Positions 49,195-62,740 of a DNA stretch of 64,000 bases are shown here, in pieces. The notes under the pieces are model-generated. The model had not been told where the DNA came from. It searched no databases and worked only from the letters and a program-made list of their open reading frames with translations. A program made the position numbers and the translations under genes. Positions within the stretch are counted from its first letter, which is position 1. Each line of letters begins with the position of its first letter. The stretch covers positions 303,370,063-303,434,062 of the forward strand of contig CM037877.1 in assembly GCA_021292165.1 (NCBI GenBank), read 5' to 3'. This DNA is from Shinisaurus crocodilurus. Its lineage: Eukaryota > Chordata > Lepidosauria > Squamata > Shinisauridae.

Positions 49195-49791
49195 TAAGCT
49201 AGAGGCCAGATCATCTGATTTGCCTAAACACAAAGAGAGGGCTTCTTTAGGTCCCAAAGAATCCCTTCCTTTTTACCCAGATGCAGCTGCTTCTGCGATG
49301 TCTGTGTTCCAGTGGCTGGTTTATTTATTTATTTATTATATTTATTAATCGCCCATCTGGCCGGTCACCCGTGGCCACTATAAGAGTGGTGGATTTATGT
49401 AAATGTGTGTATTCCTTACAGAAAATGAAACCTGTGTGCAAACAATATTCTCAATCTTTTTTCAGAAAGGGGGGGGGGGGGAGACACCATTAATAATGAC
49501 CAGAAGGCAAAGCACAATCCACCAGAAAGTTCCCCAGCACAAAATGTGCTCATGCTCAGCTTCCATTCAGTTTGATGGGACATACACACAGGAGAATTTC
49601 TTGCCTGATTTTTGTTTTCCTGCTCATTGTACAGTCTTAACGGTATTTGATACAGCACAATTATGTTTAGCCTTCAACATGTTTCTTATTCTATGAGTTA
49701 AAACAGAGGCTTGGATTTTAGCAATCTCATAATGGTCTACCCCAACCATTAATATCTTACTCCTTAATGACCTAACTTATGAGATGACGAT

Positions 49792-49857
49792 TGGAGGCTT
49801 CCTTCACAATTAAATAAGCTTGGTTGGAGGCTTCCTTCACAATTAAATAAGCTTGGT
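49792..49857 (+). repeat. Perfect 33-bp tandem duplication
   Basis: Units 49792-49824 and 49825-49857 are identical (tggaggcttccttcacaatt...). The duplication is recent. Confidence 0.9.
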
Positions 49858-50445
49858 ATAAAACAAAGCATACATAGATACCAGTATTTAAAAGGGCATC
49901 GCTAATCTGGTGAATTCAAATTCTATGTGGTTTTTTTTGTTTAACCACTACTATTTAATACCAGGCTGAATTGTAAACTGTTTTGTGATTAGTATTAATT
50001 TTACATAGTAAATGACTTCAGTCATGTGGAAAACGAATCCAAACCAGCTGTCGAGATCTACCTGAGACTACTCACCAAGCCATTGTGGTTGTGCAGGACT
50101 AAAGGGTGATCTTCAAATGTTCTCTAATATCTAGTTGTTACTACACAGATTCTCATCCTTCAGATTTCTGCTATAGGAATTGTGCCGAACAAAAACGAGG
50201 CAGATTTCTTCATACAAGCTTATTTATTTCCTAGATACATTATTTTAAGGTCTCTGATCTTGAAAACATGTGTGGATTTGTACACAAGGAAACCTGTATA
50301 TTGCAAGTGGGACTTGAGTTATGCCAGTGCCATCAGAAATCAAGCAATTTACCTGAGACCTTTGACTTAACATTATTGCCGAGCCCACAAAATGTGGCAT
50401 CCATATTTATTTTACCCCACTAATAAAAATAAAGTTATTTAGTTA

Positions 50446-50451
50446 TTTATT
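50446..50451 (-). terminator. RNF113 polyadenylation signal
   Basis: TTTATT on the plus strand, AATAAA on the minus strand, 69 nt past the stop codon of the minus-strand gene. Confidence 0.55.
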
Positions 50452-50519
50452 CAGCTATAGAACTAGCTTTGTAAAGAGTGTGTGTATGTCTGGGGGTGGG
50501 TAGTGATGGCAGAGCAATG

Positions 50520-52250
<1,731 letters not shown>

Positions 52251-53027
52251 GTGAGGATGTCGGGGAGTCCCTCCGGGTGTGAGGGGCGGCGCTCAATTAC
52301 GTAGTGGGGAATCCCTCTAAAAAAGCGGAGGGGTAGAGCTACACCTTGGGTAATGTAGGCGACGCTTCATTTCGCCGTAGGGCTTTCCAGAGCTCATCCC
52401 TGGAACCTGTTGCCCGTGCTAGGCCATGGTCCTGAGATCTTAGAGTAGAGTGCCTCTGAGTATACGCAGAGTGCATTTCTCTTATTCCTGAGTGGCCCTG
52501 AGCCACCTGCTCGGATCTGGGACTTGAGGAGAGGCCTTCCACAATAGATGGCATGTATTTCGTGGATACCTTGTCTCAGCCCCTGCATATTTTGCAATAA
52601 AATCATTAAAACGCTTGCTATTTTATAGAGTGATTTCTTCAGAGTTTAAAGGACTTCACTCACACTGACTCAGTAATCCTTACAACAACCTTGCAAGGTA
52701 GGCCAGTCTTTCAAATATGATTAGAAAGTAAGGCCTGGGTATGGGGAAAGGGTAGGGGATCTGATGGTGTGGAGATCTTGTGGAAGGGATTTTGTACTCC
52801 AGGTAGCTAATACGGATTAAATATACTTTGACACACATTCATATGTACAATTGGAAAGGGGATTCTAATTTGTAATAATATAAAGCCTAGCAGCTGTAAG
52901 TAATTTCATTGTTCAAGTTTCAGCAAACTTGCTGATATCAGGATCTCTTCTGGAAGGTCTATGTCCTCATAGCTGAATCTTCCACAACATCTTAGAGAGC
53001 CAGTATGATGTACTGGACAAATTATTG

Positions 53028-53164
53028 CAGGGCTGGGCGGAAAGTAGATCTCTGGATGTTTTTTGGACTTCAACTCCCAGCATTCTTGACCATTGGTCAT
53101 GCTGGCAGGGGCTTCTGGAAGTTGGAGTCCCAAAAATCTGGAGATCTACCTTCTGCCCACCCTT
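53028..53164. mobile_element. Fold-back hAT-like MITE
   Basis: cagggctgggcggaaagtag and ctgcccacccttg form the ends. The flanks aattattg and gattattg match at 7 of 8 positions. Confidence 0.7.
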
Positions 53165-54074
53165 GGATTATTGGACATGCCGTGCAATCCTATGTATATT
53201 TACTTGGAAGAAAACCCCACTGATTTCAGTGAGATCCACTGCATGGGATTACAGCCTTACTTCAGGGAGTCCCGGGTTCAGATCCCTGCTCAGATTAGCA
53301 TAGCCTACCTCACAAGATTGTTGTGAAGCTAAAATGTTGCTTTGAGCTTTTTTTGGAGAAGGAAATAGAGAATTTCTGCACGATGGGGATGGAAAAGCAG
53401 GCAAGGAAGTAGGTAGGAGTGAGTGGGCACGGTGAGCATAACCTACCCCAGAATTCATGCCTGACATTTGAAAGAACATTCCTCCTGTCATCTGCTCATC
53501 GCTGTAATGCTGATGGGATGCTATGGTCCTCTGGGCAGTTATATTGGTGCCTGCTGTTGTGGCTGGTTGGAATAAAGCTATTTCAGGCTTTCTGATCCTC
53601 TTCCCCTGCGTTGGCCCCTCATTCAGTGTGATTAGAGGGAATCTGCCCCGTCGCGTAACAATGATTTTGACTTGTGCAAGGGTCCAACGAGAGAATCCCT
53701 GGCAACCTGGGACCTTGCTAACTGGATGGCTAAAATTTGTCCGATTCCATTGTGAACTCCACCCCCACCACTGAATGTAAATGTTCAGTCAACAGATTAG
53801 ACTCCTGTAGAGTTGTGAAGGCTTAGGGGAGGGGGGAAATGGAAAAATTCAATGGGGAAATGTCGCGCCCCCCACCCGCAATTTCCCAAAAATTTCTGGG
53901 GAAAAACGGGGGGGGGGATCACTCGGCACAACCATGTAGTGCAGGGGGGAAAAAACTTTTTTCCCTTGGGTTTCCCCCCACACCTTCACATCTCTAGGCT
54001 CCTCTGTTATCTCTTCCACTGCTCTTCCGTCATTCTCCTTTATCTCTTCCGCTGCTCCCTTGAAAACAACATGT

Positions 54075-54275
54075 GAACACAGGAATGTAGGAAGCTGCCT
54101 TATACTGAGCCAGATCATGGGTCCATCTAGTCCAGTATTGTTGACACTGACTGGCAGGAAGGGCTCTCTCAGAGAGGAGTTTTTCCTGCCCTACCTGGTG
54201 GTGCCGGGGATTGAACCTGGGACATTCTGCATGCAAGCAGGTGCTCCACCCCTGAGCCATGGCCCCTCCCCAGGA
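54075..54275 (+). mobile_element. Squamate SINE-like repeat, intact copy
   Basis: 'ggaagctgccttatactgag...gggattgaacctgggacatt...ctccacccctgagccatggc'. Read on the minus strand, the right end is a tRNA-like head with 'agcatgcagaatgtcccagg' and 'ggttcaatccc' (B box). Confidence 0.65.
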
Positions 54276-54480
54276 AGGGCACTGGGAGGTGTCTCTAAGT
54301 TATGTACCCTCAGCCTTTTCTCTTTCTTGCCCCCTCTTTTTGCATCCGTTGCCTGATCCCTCGCACTTTGGCCTCTCTTCTCTTGGGATAGTGCTTGCCT
54401 GCCTTGGAGTCACTGGCCCTTGAGGTCTTCAGCTATTTGACAGGTTCTCCCGACACCCTCCCTTCCTTGTTGCCTTTCAG

Positions 54481-54625
54481 ACGTCGATTCTGCACCTCTC
54501 CACCCGCCCACCCTTCGCTCCCGAGGTGCAATGACCCGGGACGTGGGTTTAGATGATGAGCTTCCAGACTGGGCTGGTGCCAAGGAGTTCTATCAGAAAT
54601 ACGACCCAAAAGATGTTATTGGCAG
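54481..54625 (+). CDS. PHKG2: PHKG2 first coding exon
   Basis: Acceptor ctttcag at 54480. There are 50 nt of leader, then ATG 54531. It ends DVIG with phase 2 at ggcag|gtaagg. Confidence 0.9.
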
Positions 54626-57600
54626 GTAAGGGCTGGGCAGGGCAGGGCTTGGGATATCATTTAAGGAGGGGCATAGAGGGACAGGGATCCCCCGTATTTC
54701 TCCCCCCCCCCATCCCAAGTTTCTAGTAACTCAATCTCTCTTTCTTGGCTATGTGTTCATCCCCAACCCTTCTCTTGCAGGGGCGTGAGCAGTGTGGTCC
54801 GGCGGTGCATTCACAAGCAGACGGGCCAGGAGTATGCAGTCAAGATTATCGAGGTAACCCCGGAGCGCATGACCCCGCAGCAGCTGGAGGAAGTGCGCTC
54901 GTCAACGGGCAAAGAGATTGCTATCCTGCGCCAGGTCTCCGGCCACCCCTTCATCAGTGAGTGAATATCCCCCCTCCATGCCTTCTCAGTGTCTCTCTCT
55001 CAGTGTCTCTCTAACCCAGGGGTGGCCAACCTCCAGGGGGCTTGGGCCCCCCGCATACCACTCCCTGGAACCCACGGGGGGGGGGGGGACCCGATTCCTG
55101 CCAAAGTTGTTGCTGCTGCTGATTTTTCACAGTGATTTTTGCCATGGCAGCGGCAAATTCAATAGCGGCAGGGTGTGGTGTGTGGGTGTGTGCAAAAATA
55201 GGCCACATGTTGCCCTCCCCTGCCTTTAACCCCAAAGTGCTTCCAAGTCTTTGCCCCCGCCCCCCTGCCAAAACCTTAACATTTCCTCCATTGTAATTCT
55301 GTATTGGAGACTTGGCCCCCAGTTAACTCTGGCCCTGCGCAAACAGGTTGCCCTGAATTGTAGTGGAACAGGTTTGCAAATATGCTGCAATTGGCTTAAC
55401 AGACTGGTTTTATTGTTGTGTTACCTGCCATGTTTTGATAGCTTTTTAAATGCTTGGATGTTTTTTAAAATTTTGTGTTTCATTACTGTATTACCATTGT
55501 GAGTACCGTTTGGTGGAAAGGCTAGGTTCAAATTTAACAAATAAATAAAATTACAGAAGATAGAAAGCTTGGCTGTTTTGGGTGCTGTATTTTTCTCCCT
55601 GGACATCTCTTGTTGTGCTTGTATTCTGTCACTAAGTGTTGCACTAGTGCTGTTTTCTATCTCCTTATATATGCTGAAGCAATCAGTATTAAAGCTGTAT
55701 AATCCTTTTCTTTTCCTCTCTTTTCCCCCAGTTACTCTTATAGATTCCTATGAGACATCCACCTTCATGTTCCTGGTATTTGACTTGTAAGTAACAAGCC
55801 CCTGAAAACAGGAGCTGTCGATCCGCCCTATTCTCCCCTGCAAAAGAAATGTCTTTCTAGCTGTTGGCTTCCCAACACATGTACAAAAAAGATCCTTGCA
55901 CTTTCCTTTGTGCATTACAGGGCCCACGTTTCTTCCAGTATGGAGATGAGTCAGGTTTGGAGAAGTAACAAGTGAAGTCACACACACACACACACACACA
56001 CACCACATGCTCTGTAATTTCTCTTCAGTCTGTACAACTCTAGAGAAATAGAGTTTTTACCAAGCCATCATTAACCCTGAAGGTCATCATTCCTCTACAG
56101 CAGTGTTCTCCAACCTTGGGTCCCCAGATGTTTTTGGCCTACAACTCCCAGCATGCCCCAGCCAGGCTATGCTGGCTGGGGCGTGCTGGGAGTTGTAGGC
56201 CAAAAACATCTGGGACCCAAGGTTGGAGAACACTGCTCTAAAGGAAAATGGCCCTGCCGAGGAGCCGTATCATGATTTTGTTTCAGAGGTGGGACTTGAA
56301 CCCAGGTCCTCCTGGCCTCCAGCTGCTAGACCACACTGGGACTCACCCTGTAAAGGGTTGCCTTCTATCTGAAGCTGGGGTGGGCAGTTTGTGGCTCTGC
56401 AGATGTTTTGGCCTACAACTCCCATCAGCCCTAGCCAGCATAGCCAGTGGCAAAGGCTGATGGGGATTGTCGGCCAGACCATCTGGAGGGCCACAAGTTG
56501 CCCATCCCCGATCTCAAGTGTCGTGTGAGGGAGGGGAGGTGTGGTGTGCTTCTCTCTTTCATGCCAACCCCCTGGCAGGTGAGTTTACCCAGCTTGTGTG
56601 TTCCTCCTGCAGGATGAGACGTGGAGAGCTTTTTGACTATCTTACAGAGAAGGTAACGCTCAGCGAGAAGGAGACCAGGTAAGGTGCTGTGCCCTCTGTG
56701 GTGGGGCTGGAGGGACAGAAGTCCCCCCTCGCCATGCTCTGCACCGCTGCCTGCTTTCTGTGGGGCTCCGAGAAATTGAGCTTTCAACAGACGGGGGTCC
56801 CTCTCCCTTTGTCCAGGTGCATCATGCGAGCCTTGCTGGAGGCGGTGAGCTACCTGCATGCCAACCACATCATCCATCGCGACCTGAAGCCCGAGAACAT
56901 CCTCATGGACAACGACTTCAACATCAAACTCTCGGATTTCGGCTTCTCCTGCCACTTGGAGCCGGGGGAGAAGCTGCGAGGTGGAGATGGGGGGCCGAGG
57001 ATGGACTGGTCTGGGGGCTGGTCCCTGTGGGCCTGGAGGGGGTCGGGGTAGGCCCGTTCTGTATTGGGCTCTGTTCTGTGGAGCTCCAAAGAAAGCCTTC
57101 CCCAACCGGGTGCCCTCCAGATGTCGTGGTCTTCAACTCGCATCAGCCCCTAGCCAGCATGGAATCCTGGGAGTTGTAGTCCCAAACTTCTGGAGGGCAG
57201 CTGGTTGGGGCAGCTGCTTGAAAGCATGAAACCAGGGGTGGGCAACGGCTAGGCTTGCAGACTCTGCGTGCTTGCTCTGTCATTTCTCTGCAACTTGTGG
57301 CCCTCCAGATGTTGTTGGACTGCATCTCTCACCGTGCCTCACCATTGGCTCTTGTTGGCTAAGGCTGATGGGAGTTGCAGTCCAACAGTGTTTGGAGGGC
57401 CACAAAAATTGCCCACCCCTGCATTAAACCACGGGGCAGGCCAGCCCGCTGCTACTGTGGGTGGGGTTGTTCACAGGCTTGCGTGTGTACAGCCGGCATT
57501 GGCGCCTGCCCGGAGACTCTTAGGGCATCCAGCTTTGTGGCTCTCTGCATTCTCTGACTCTTGTATCACTCCTCCCTGGCAGAGCTGTGTGGAACCCCAG

Positions 57601-60600
57601 GCTACCTGGCCCCAGAGATCCTGAAATGCTCCATGGATGAGACTCACACTGGCTATGGGAAAGAGGTGGACCTGTAAGTTTCCCTTGGGGGGCTCCTGTC
57701 CCTCGGCAGAAGGGAGCGGGGAAGGATGATGCTTGGCAGCCTTCTCCAGCTTGGTGGGGTGCACACAGTGGTGGACTTTGGGGTGCCGGAGAAATACACA
57801 ACAGATTCAAATGAGTTCACATTTCTATGAATCTGACCCACGGATTCCATGGCTGACCAGCTTTTCCCAAGTTGCATGGATTGCGCAGACTTAGTTTCAT
57901 AGTTCATAGAGTTGGAAGGAGTTGGAAGGCTATCGAGTCCAACCCCCTGCTGAATGCAGGAAACTAGAGGAGGCAGGAGGGGTCTCCCATCCAAGTAATA
58001 ACCAGGCCTGACCCTGCTTAGCTTTCCACACTCAGACAAGCTGAGCCAGCGTGAGCTACAGGCTGGGTTTTTTTTTTTTTACTTTCCGGAAATTTACTTT
58101 TACACAAATTTAGTTGTAGTAAAATATGAGAGATTAAAAAAAAAAAAACCAACCGAAAATGCACATTTCCCTCCATAGGTTAAAGCTGTGAAAATACGCA
58201 TTTTGGGGGGATTTGTGCATTTTCTGAATGCAAATTTTCAGAACTGCAAAACAAACGCAAGTTTGGGAAATGGAAAAAAAAAAATCCGATTCCATCAATG
58301 AGCAGGGCGACGGAACAAAAGGCGCCCGGCAATCCACGAAATGCAGACAGAAGAGATTTAACAACATCCGTACGTGCCTCGTTGGACTACAACTCCAATC
58401 ATGCCCGGCCAGTATTGGCCAATCCGACAGGGGCTTATGGGCTTTGTAGCCCAACGCACCTGGAGGGTGGCAGGCTGGGGGAGACTGGTGTGTCGGGAAG
58501 CAGAGCCCGCAGGATGGGCGTGCGCTGGGGGGGGGGGGCAAAGCATGGCAGGATCATCAGCCCTCGTTCGCGAGTAGGTTTGCTCGCTGCTCTTTTAGCC
58601 TGAGCAAAAGTGAAGGGAGCCTGTTTCTCTCCTCCCCTGTTCTGCACATCTGTCCCCTCGTACTGAGCACGGAACTACAATTTGAAAAGAACCCTAAACT
58701 CTAGAACGGGCAGGCAGACGGTGCCCCTCCAGATGTTTTGGCCTACAACTCCCATCGGCCCTTGCCAGCATAGCCAATGGTGAAGGAAGCTGGGAGTTGT
58801 AGGCCAAAATGTCTGCTAGGCCACCAGTTGCCTACCCCTGTCTAGGAGATGGAACGAGTGTGCTGGAAGAGGATGCACTTCCCTTCCTTTCCCTGTGCCC
58901 AGTCCTGGACAATAGTTTGCGCAGGCTATTGTTTGTGTGGGACCTTGCCCCAGTTTGGAGGAAGCTACAGTTTCAGACATGGATTCTGACTCGGGGGGGG
59001 GGGGGGGAGGTGGTAGAGTCGGGCCCAGCTGTGGGGAATCGGGGACCTGACAGGTTCAGTTCTGCCAGGCCTCCCACTGCCTAGCGAACGGGTGGGGTGA
59101 GGCGCTGGAGACGGAGACGGGCAATTCTCCTCAGCTGGAAGACTCGATCTCGAGGGAGGCTCCTGCTTATCAGTCAGGGGCATCATCCCTGGCAACAGGG
59201 CGGCGGGAGGAGGGCTCTGCGGGAGAGGGTGTTTCAGCGGCGTTTCCTTTGGTCTGTCGCCAGCAGAAGAGGGCCAGGCAGAAACACCCAGTCAGGCATA
59301 GCCACCAGATGAAGGGCAGGTTTCCCTACCCAGATGGAATGTCGGATAGCGATTCTTTGTAGTAGTAGGCGATCACTCGTGACTGAGTAAGATTGTCTTC
59401 CAGGATAAAATTATAAAAAGAGGAAATAGTAAAAAAAATTGTGTAGACTCTAGTGATGGGTCCGTAAGTGACTGTGGAGGCCAATTCTAGATCCACACAG
59501 CTTCCCACAGTGAGGACACAGGTTACCAGATGGAAGATGGTCCTGTAAAGGATTCGTTTGACGTGCTTTCCACTTAGCACGTTTCTCCCTTTCACCTTGC
59601 ACTTGGGCTTCTTCAAAGTCCATAGAACCTTTGTGAAAGGCCAACCTCCAGTTAGATCGTTCATGGGCCAGAGCTTCCCAGCGATTCCTTGTAGCCACTC
59701 CCTGTATATAAACCTTTGTAGTTCCCAGTAGCACTCGTAGGAGACAATGCACTGCCGTCCTGGACAGCTTCCCACCACCTTTGGAATTGGAGCATTGTGG
59801 GACTTACTTGGTCAGCAGCACTTGCCATGCTGCACTCTGCTCATGTTCTGTCTGGACTTAGAACCTGGGACTCATTCTCTCTCTGTTTCTGTGGACATCT
59901 GTTGCCTCTGTGAAAGCTGTTTGTTCATAGTGGAATTGCCGCAATAAAAGGTGTTTGCTGTGACTCTTGCCTTAACTTCAGGAGGCCAGGACAGTAGTCC
60001 ATGTCTGAAACTGGAGCTCCCTCCAAACTGGGCCAAGGTCCCACAGCTTGCCCCTAAATGCTCTGTGCTTGTTGACAGTTTTGGTTCCACAATTATCTTG
60101 AGGTCTAGGAACACACCTTTTTAAAAACCAATGTTGACATTCTCAAGATTCCAAGGAGCTACGCAAATTGCATGTGACACTGGGTAGACCAATATTCCTT
60201 AGCCCTCCTCTTTGATTTTGGTGGGGGGGGGGGGCGATGGAGGGGATGCAGGAAATAAGTTCTCTCTTCCTTTCCCTGCAGCTGGGCCTGCGGAGTTATC
60301 TTTTTCACTCTCTTGGCCGGCTCTCCCCCTTTCTGGCACCGCAAGCAGATGCTGATGCTTCGGATGATCATGGAAGGGCGGTTCCAGTTTGGCTCCCCTG
60401 AGTGGGATGACCGATCTGACACAGTCAAGGATCTGGTAAGATTGAAGGATCTGTTGTCACACACCTGGGTCTGTGTGTAGCTTCCCCGTCTCCCAGTAGG
60501 AAAGATCTGTGCCAGGAAAAGCAATTCTGCAATGCAAATTAAGCACATGCATATTTTGCATAATTTTGCTTCTGCTGGTTTTGGGGAAGAGTGAAGAATC

Positions 60601-61811
60601 ACCCCTGGCTCCAGAACCCTGCCCTTTACCACTGCAAGTCCTGCTCCTTTCCCTACCGAGCCTCTGGGATCAATTAATTTCATTTCTGTCCTGTCTCAAT
60701 AGTTTCAAGCCTATCTTCTCAGCCTTGAGAACTAGAAACTTGATGCTGCTTTTTTAAAAGAAAGCTAAGATTATCAGGATTCATTACTTTTTTGTACTTT
60801 CTTCAACGTTTAGGAACATAGGGTGGTGGAAATCAGGTTGTTATTCCAGGAGTTGTTGCCCTGTGATGATAACTAATCAGATTGTAGTGAACCTGGCTCT
60901 TGAAGCCTTACACTTGTACCTCTGCTCTGATTGGCTGGTTTAAGTGCCTGCCAAGGTTCCATTGCCAAACCAAGGCCCCAATTGGCTGGATTAAAAGCCA
61001 AGCTCCCATTGCAGAACCAAAACCTAGTGGCCGCAGGCAAATGGGAGCCTGGCTGAAAGAGGGAATTGGAGAAGGAACAGAGATTCTGTAGAGATAGCCA
61101 TAATGAATTGTGAAACAGTGTGTTGTATTGGTCAGAGTTTGAGACTAGGACCGGGGCGATCTGGGTTGAAATCTCCACTGAAGCCTTGAAGATCACTGGG
61201 TGACCTCCCAGTCATCCTCAGCCTAACCAACCTCAGAGGGTTGCTGAGGATAAAATGGGGAGGAGGGTGAAGTAGCATGGAGTCCCTTGGAGGTGTGATA
61301 AATATCTTTTTAAGTCAGGGGTGTCAAACCTCTTTCAGTCCGAAGGCTGACTTCAGTTTCAGAGAAGCTCTAGGGGGCATGTCCAAAGGCAAAGGGGGTG
61401 GAGTCAAAATTCCCAAAATACCAGCATATTTTACCTTAGAGCTCTTACTGTCAGAAACTAAGCCTTTGGAGAGGCATTTCAGCCTTTTAGAACAGGGGTG
61501 GGAATTCCGCAACAGACAGGAAACCACCAAACAGTGGGTTGTCGGGGGAGAGGGGGTAGGGGAAGGGGGCTCCGCCATTCCACATCATGATCCAACAATA
61601 TGCCCCTGTCACTTTGCCTGTGGACACCCCCACCCCCACCCACCCACCCACCCCGTGTTCCTCTCGGCCCACCCCTGTGTTCTTGCAGATCTCGCGACTG
61701 CTGCGGGTGGATCCAGTGGAACGGTTGACAGCTGAGCAGGCCCTGCAGCACCCCTTCTTCCAGCGCTACGGGAGGGAGCGCCGGCACTTCAGTCCCTATC
61801 ACAAATTCAGG
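54531..61811 (+). CDS. PHKG2: PHKG2, phosphorylase kinase catalytic gamma subunit (3' end outside window)
   Basis: Serine/threonine kinase that activates glycogen phosphorylase in liver and testis, within the alpha-beta-gamma-delta holoenzyme. Segments 54531-54625, 54781-54956, 55732-55786, 56613-56678, 56817-56980, 57583-57673, 60282-60435 and 61689-61811 join in phase to 308 residues. The start [20 protein letters not shown] matches human MTLDVGPEDELPDWAAAKEF. The Gly-rich loop IGRGVSSVV (about 31-38), catalytic Lys53, HRD with Asp153, DFG Asp171 and the GTPGYLAPE segment are all intact, so an active kinase is expected. Residues after HKFR (about 98 in human, the calmodulin-binding regulatory tail) are not in the window. 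No RBS-like or uORF signal was noted. Confidence 0.95.
54781..54956 (+). CDS. PHKG2: PHKG2 exon, Gly-loop and catalytic lysine
   Basis: Reads [22 protein letters not shown] and [19 protein letters not shown]. Phase 2 in, phase 1 out. Confidence 0.95.
55732..55786 (+). CDS. PHKG2: PHKG2 exon, 55 nt
   Basis: Reads [17 protein letters not shown], as in human. The donor is gactt|gtaagt. Confidence 0.93.
55979..56002 (+). repeat. (CA)n microsatellite
   Basis: About 12 CA units in a PHKG2 intron. Confidence 0.9.
56101..56235. mobile_element. Near-perfect palindromic hAT-like MITE
   Basis: Two arms of about 63 nt differ by one substitution and one indel. The flanks ctctacag (56093-56100) and ctctaaag (56236-56243) match at 7 of 8. 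It should fold into a long hairpin in the PHKG2 pre-mRNA. Confidence 0.85.
56380..56510. mobile_element. Fold-back MITE
   Basis: 'gtgggcagtttgtggctctg' and 'gggccacaagttgcccatcc' are mirrored ends. The same family as 27872-27988. Limits approximate. Confidence 0.65.
56613..56678 (+). CDS. PHKG2: PHKG2 exon, 66 nt
   Basis: Reads [21 protein letters not shown]. Phase 2 in and out. Confidence 0.94.
56817..56980 (+). CDS. PHKG2: PHKG2 exon, catalytic loop and DFG
   Basis: Contains [15 protein letters not shown] and [17 protein letters not shown], the catalytic core. Phase 2 in, phase 1 out. Confidence 0.97.
57085..57425. mobile_element. Two fold-back MITE copies
   Basis: About 57090-57212 and 57233-57421 carry mirrored 'ccctccagatgt..t.gg' and '.ctggagggc' arms. 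They lie in the PHKG2 intron before the exon at 57583. Confidence 0.55.
57583..57673 (+). CDS. PHKG2: PHKG2 exon, activation segment end
   Basis: Reads [20 protein letters not shown] and YGKEVD, with the APE motif. Phase 1 in, phase 2 out. Confidence 0.96.
57897..58066 (-). mobile_element. 5S rRNA-derived SINE with CR1-like tail, copy 2
   Basis: Reverse orientation. 'gtctcccatccaagtaataa' and 'ccaggcctgaccctgcttag' are the complement of the 5S 3' half, and the tail at the left is the complement of the CR1-like end of copy 1. Confidence 0.75.
59335..59780 (-). pseudogene. LINE ORF2 C-terminal remnant with CCHH motif
   Basis: A minus-strand frame (59752-59450) ends [23 protein letters not shown], a zinc-knuckle-like end found in some vertebrate non-LTR retrotransposons. 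It is preceded by [17 protein letters not shown]. The polymerase body is missing. Family assignment is tentative. Confidence 0.55.
60282..60435 (+). CDS. PHKG2: PHKG2 exon, kinase lobe C
   Basis: Reads [39 protein letters not shown] and TVKDL. Phase 2 in, phase 0 out. Confidence 0.96.
60436..61688 (+). other. PHKG2 intron
   Basis: No gene. About 61315-61560 is a decayed copy of the 26594-type MITE ('gtcaaacctctttcagtccg...gcatttcagccttttagaac'). Confidence 0.55.
61689..61811 (+). CDS. PHKG2: PHKG2 exon, end of kinase domain
   Basis: Reads [20 protein letters not shown] and [10 protein letters not shown], and ends HKFR at gg|gtaggt in phase 0. No following exon was found before 64000. Confidence 0.94.
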
Positions 61812-62244
61812 GTAGGTCACGCTTTCCTTCTGACACGTGTTTCTATATTTCAAGCATTTTTTTTAACTCACTCGTCAGCCGAAAAGGCTCCCAGGAAAAA
61901 GCTTATGCACAATCGATAAAGCAAGAGACTCCCTGCCTGCAGGCTTACAGTCTCAAAAGACATGACACAAAAGGAAAAAGGGATGGGGAGGGAAGAGGGG
62001 GAAAGTAAACATATAAGCACAAATTCTTAAAGATAAATAGGGGCTGTTATGATGACCAGCTGGAATGGAAACAGTCCAGGGAGAGGAGGAGGCTGATAGA
62101 GCTGGTCCCTGAGCAGAGCTGGCGGACTGGCCCTGCTTCCCTTCTCCCTCTGCTTCAGCCTAATGTGCTGTTATACATGTTGTTAGAAAATGCAATGATC
62201 TTTAGATTGAGAAATAAACGTATTCTATTCTATGTTGTTTAGAA

Positions 62245-62559
62245 CAGGGGTGGAGAACTTCACGCCCGGGGGGCCCAATCCAGCCCTCTAGGTTATTCGG
62301 ATGGCCACACCCCTTTTCCCCAATCACCCATCGTTTGGTGGCTTCCCCGCTCTTGTGCATTGCCCCCCATTCTGAAAGGCGGCCTGAAATGCCTCTCCTA
62401 AGGCTTAGTTACTGGTAGAAAGAGCTTTAAGCTGAAATATGCTGGTATATATTTTTTTTGCCCCGCTCCTTTTGCCCCACCACCACTGGAATGCGCTCCC
62501 CCAAATGCTTCTGTGAATTGGAATTTGGCCCTTGAGCTAAAAGAGCTTCCGCACCCCTA
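62245..62559. mobile_element. hAT-like MITE, inverted copy of the 26594 family
   Basis: Starts caggggtggagaactt and ends ccgcacccct. The flanks gtttagaa (62237-62244) and atttagaa (62560-62567) match at 7 of 8. Confidence 0.7.
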
Positions 62560-62596
62560 ATTTAGAATCATGGACTCTGCCAGCCACTCTCTAATT

Positions 62597-62740
62597 CAGG
62601 ACTCTCCAACCTGGGGTCCCCAGATGTTGCTGGACTACAGCTCCCAGAATCCCTTGCCATTAGCCATGCTGGCTGGGTATGCTGGGAGCTGTAGGCCAGC
62701 AACATCTGGGGACCCAAGGTTGGAGAGCCCTGCTCTAATT
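62597..62740. mobile_element. Palindromic MITE
   Basis: 'caggactctccaacctgggg' is mirrored by '.ccaaggttggagagccctg'. The same fold-back type as 56101-56235, more diverged. Confidence 0.7.

Larger units (their letters stand above)
45401..50445. other. TMEM265-RNF113 spacer
   Basis: The first few hundred bases are probably TMEM265 3' untranslated sequence; no clear AATAAA was found. The rest is repeats: a Sauria SINE (46236-46486), a dispersed repeat at about 46600-46690, Harbinger-like MITEs (about 48926-48981, 49070-49194), a LINE tail (about 49320-49380) and a 33-bp tandem duplication (49792-49857). Open frames in the area show no known family. Confidence 0.55.
52251..54480 (+). other. PHKG2 intron 1
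   Basis: Holds a fold-back hAT-like MITE (53028-53164, flanks aattattg and gattattg) and an intact copy of the SINE-like repeat (about 54075-54275) that is MITE-split at 27.8 kb. No gene. Confidence 0.6.
57674..60281 (+). other. Large PHKG2 intron
   Basis: Holds the 5S-derived SINE, fold-back MITEs (about 58375-58490 and 58708-58840), G-rich runs (near 58990 and 60223) and a LINE remnant (about 59335-59780, minus). No gene. Confidence 0.6.
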
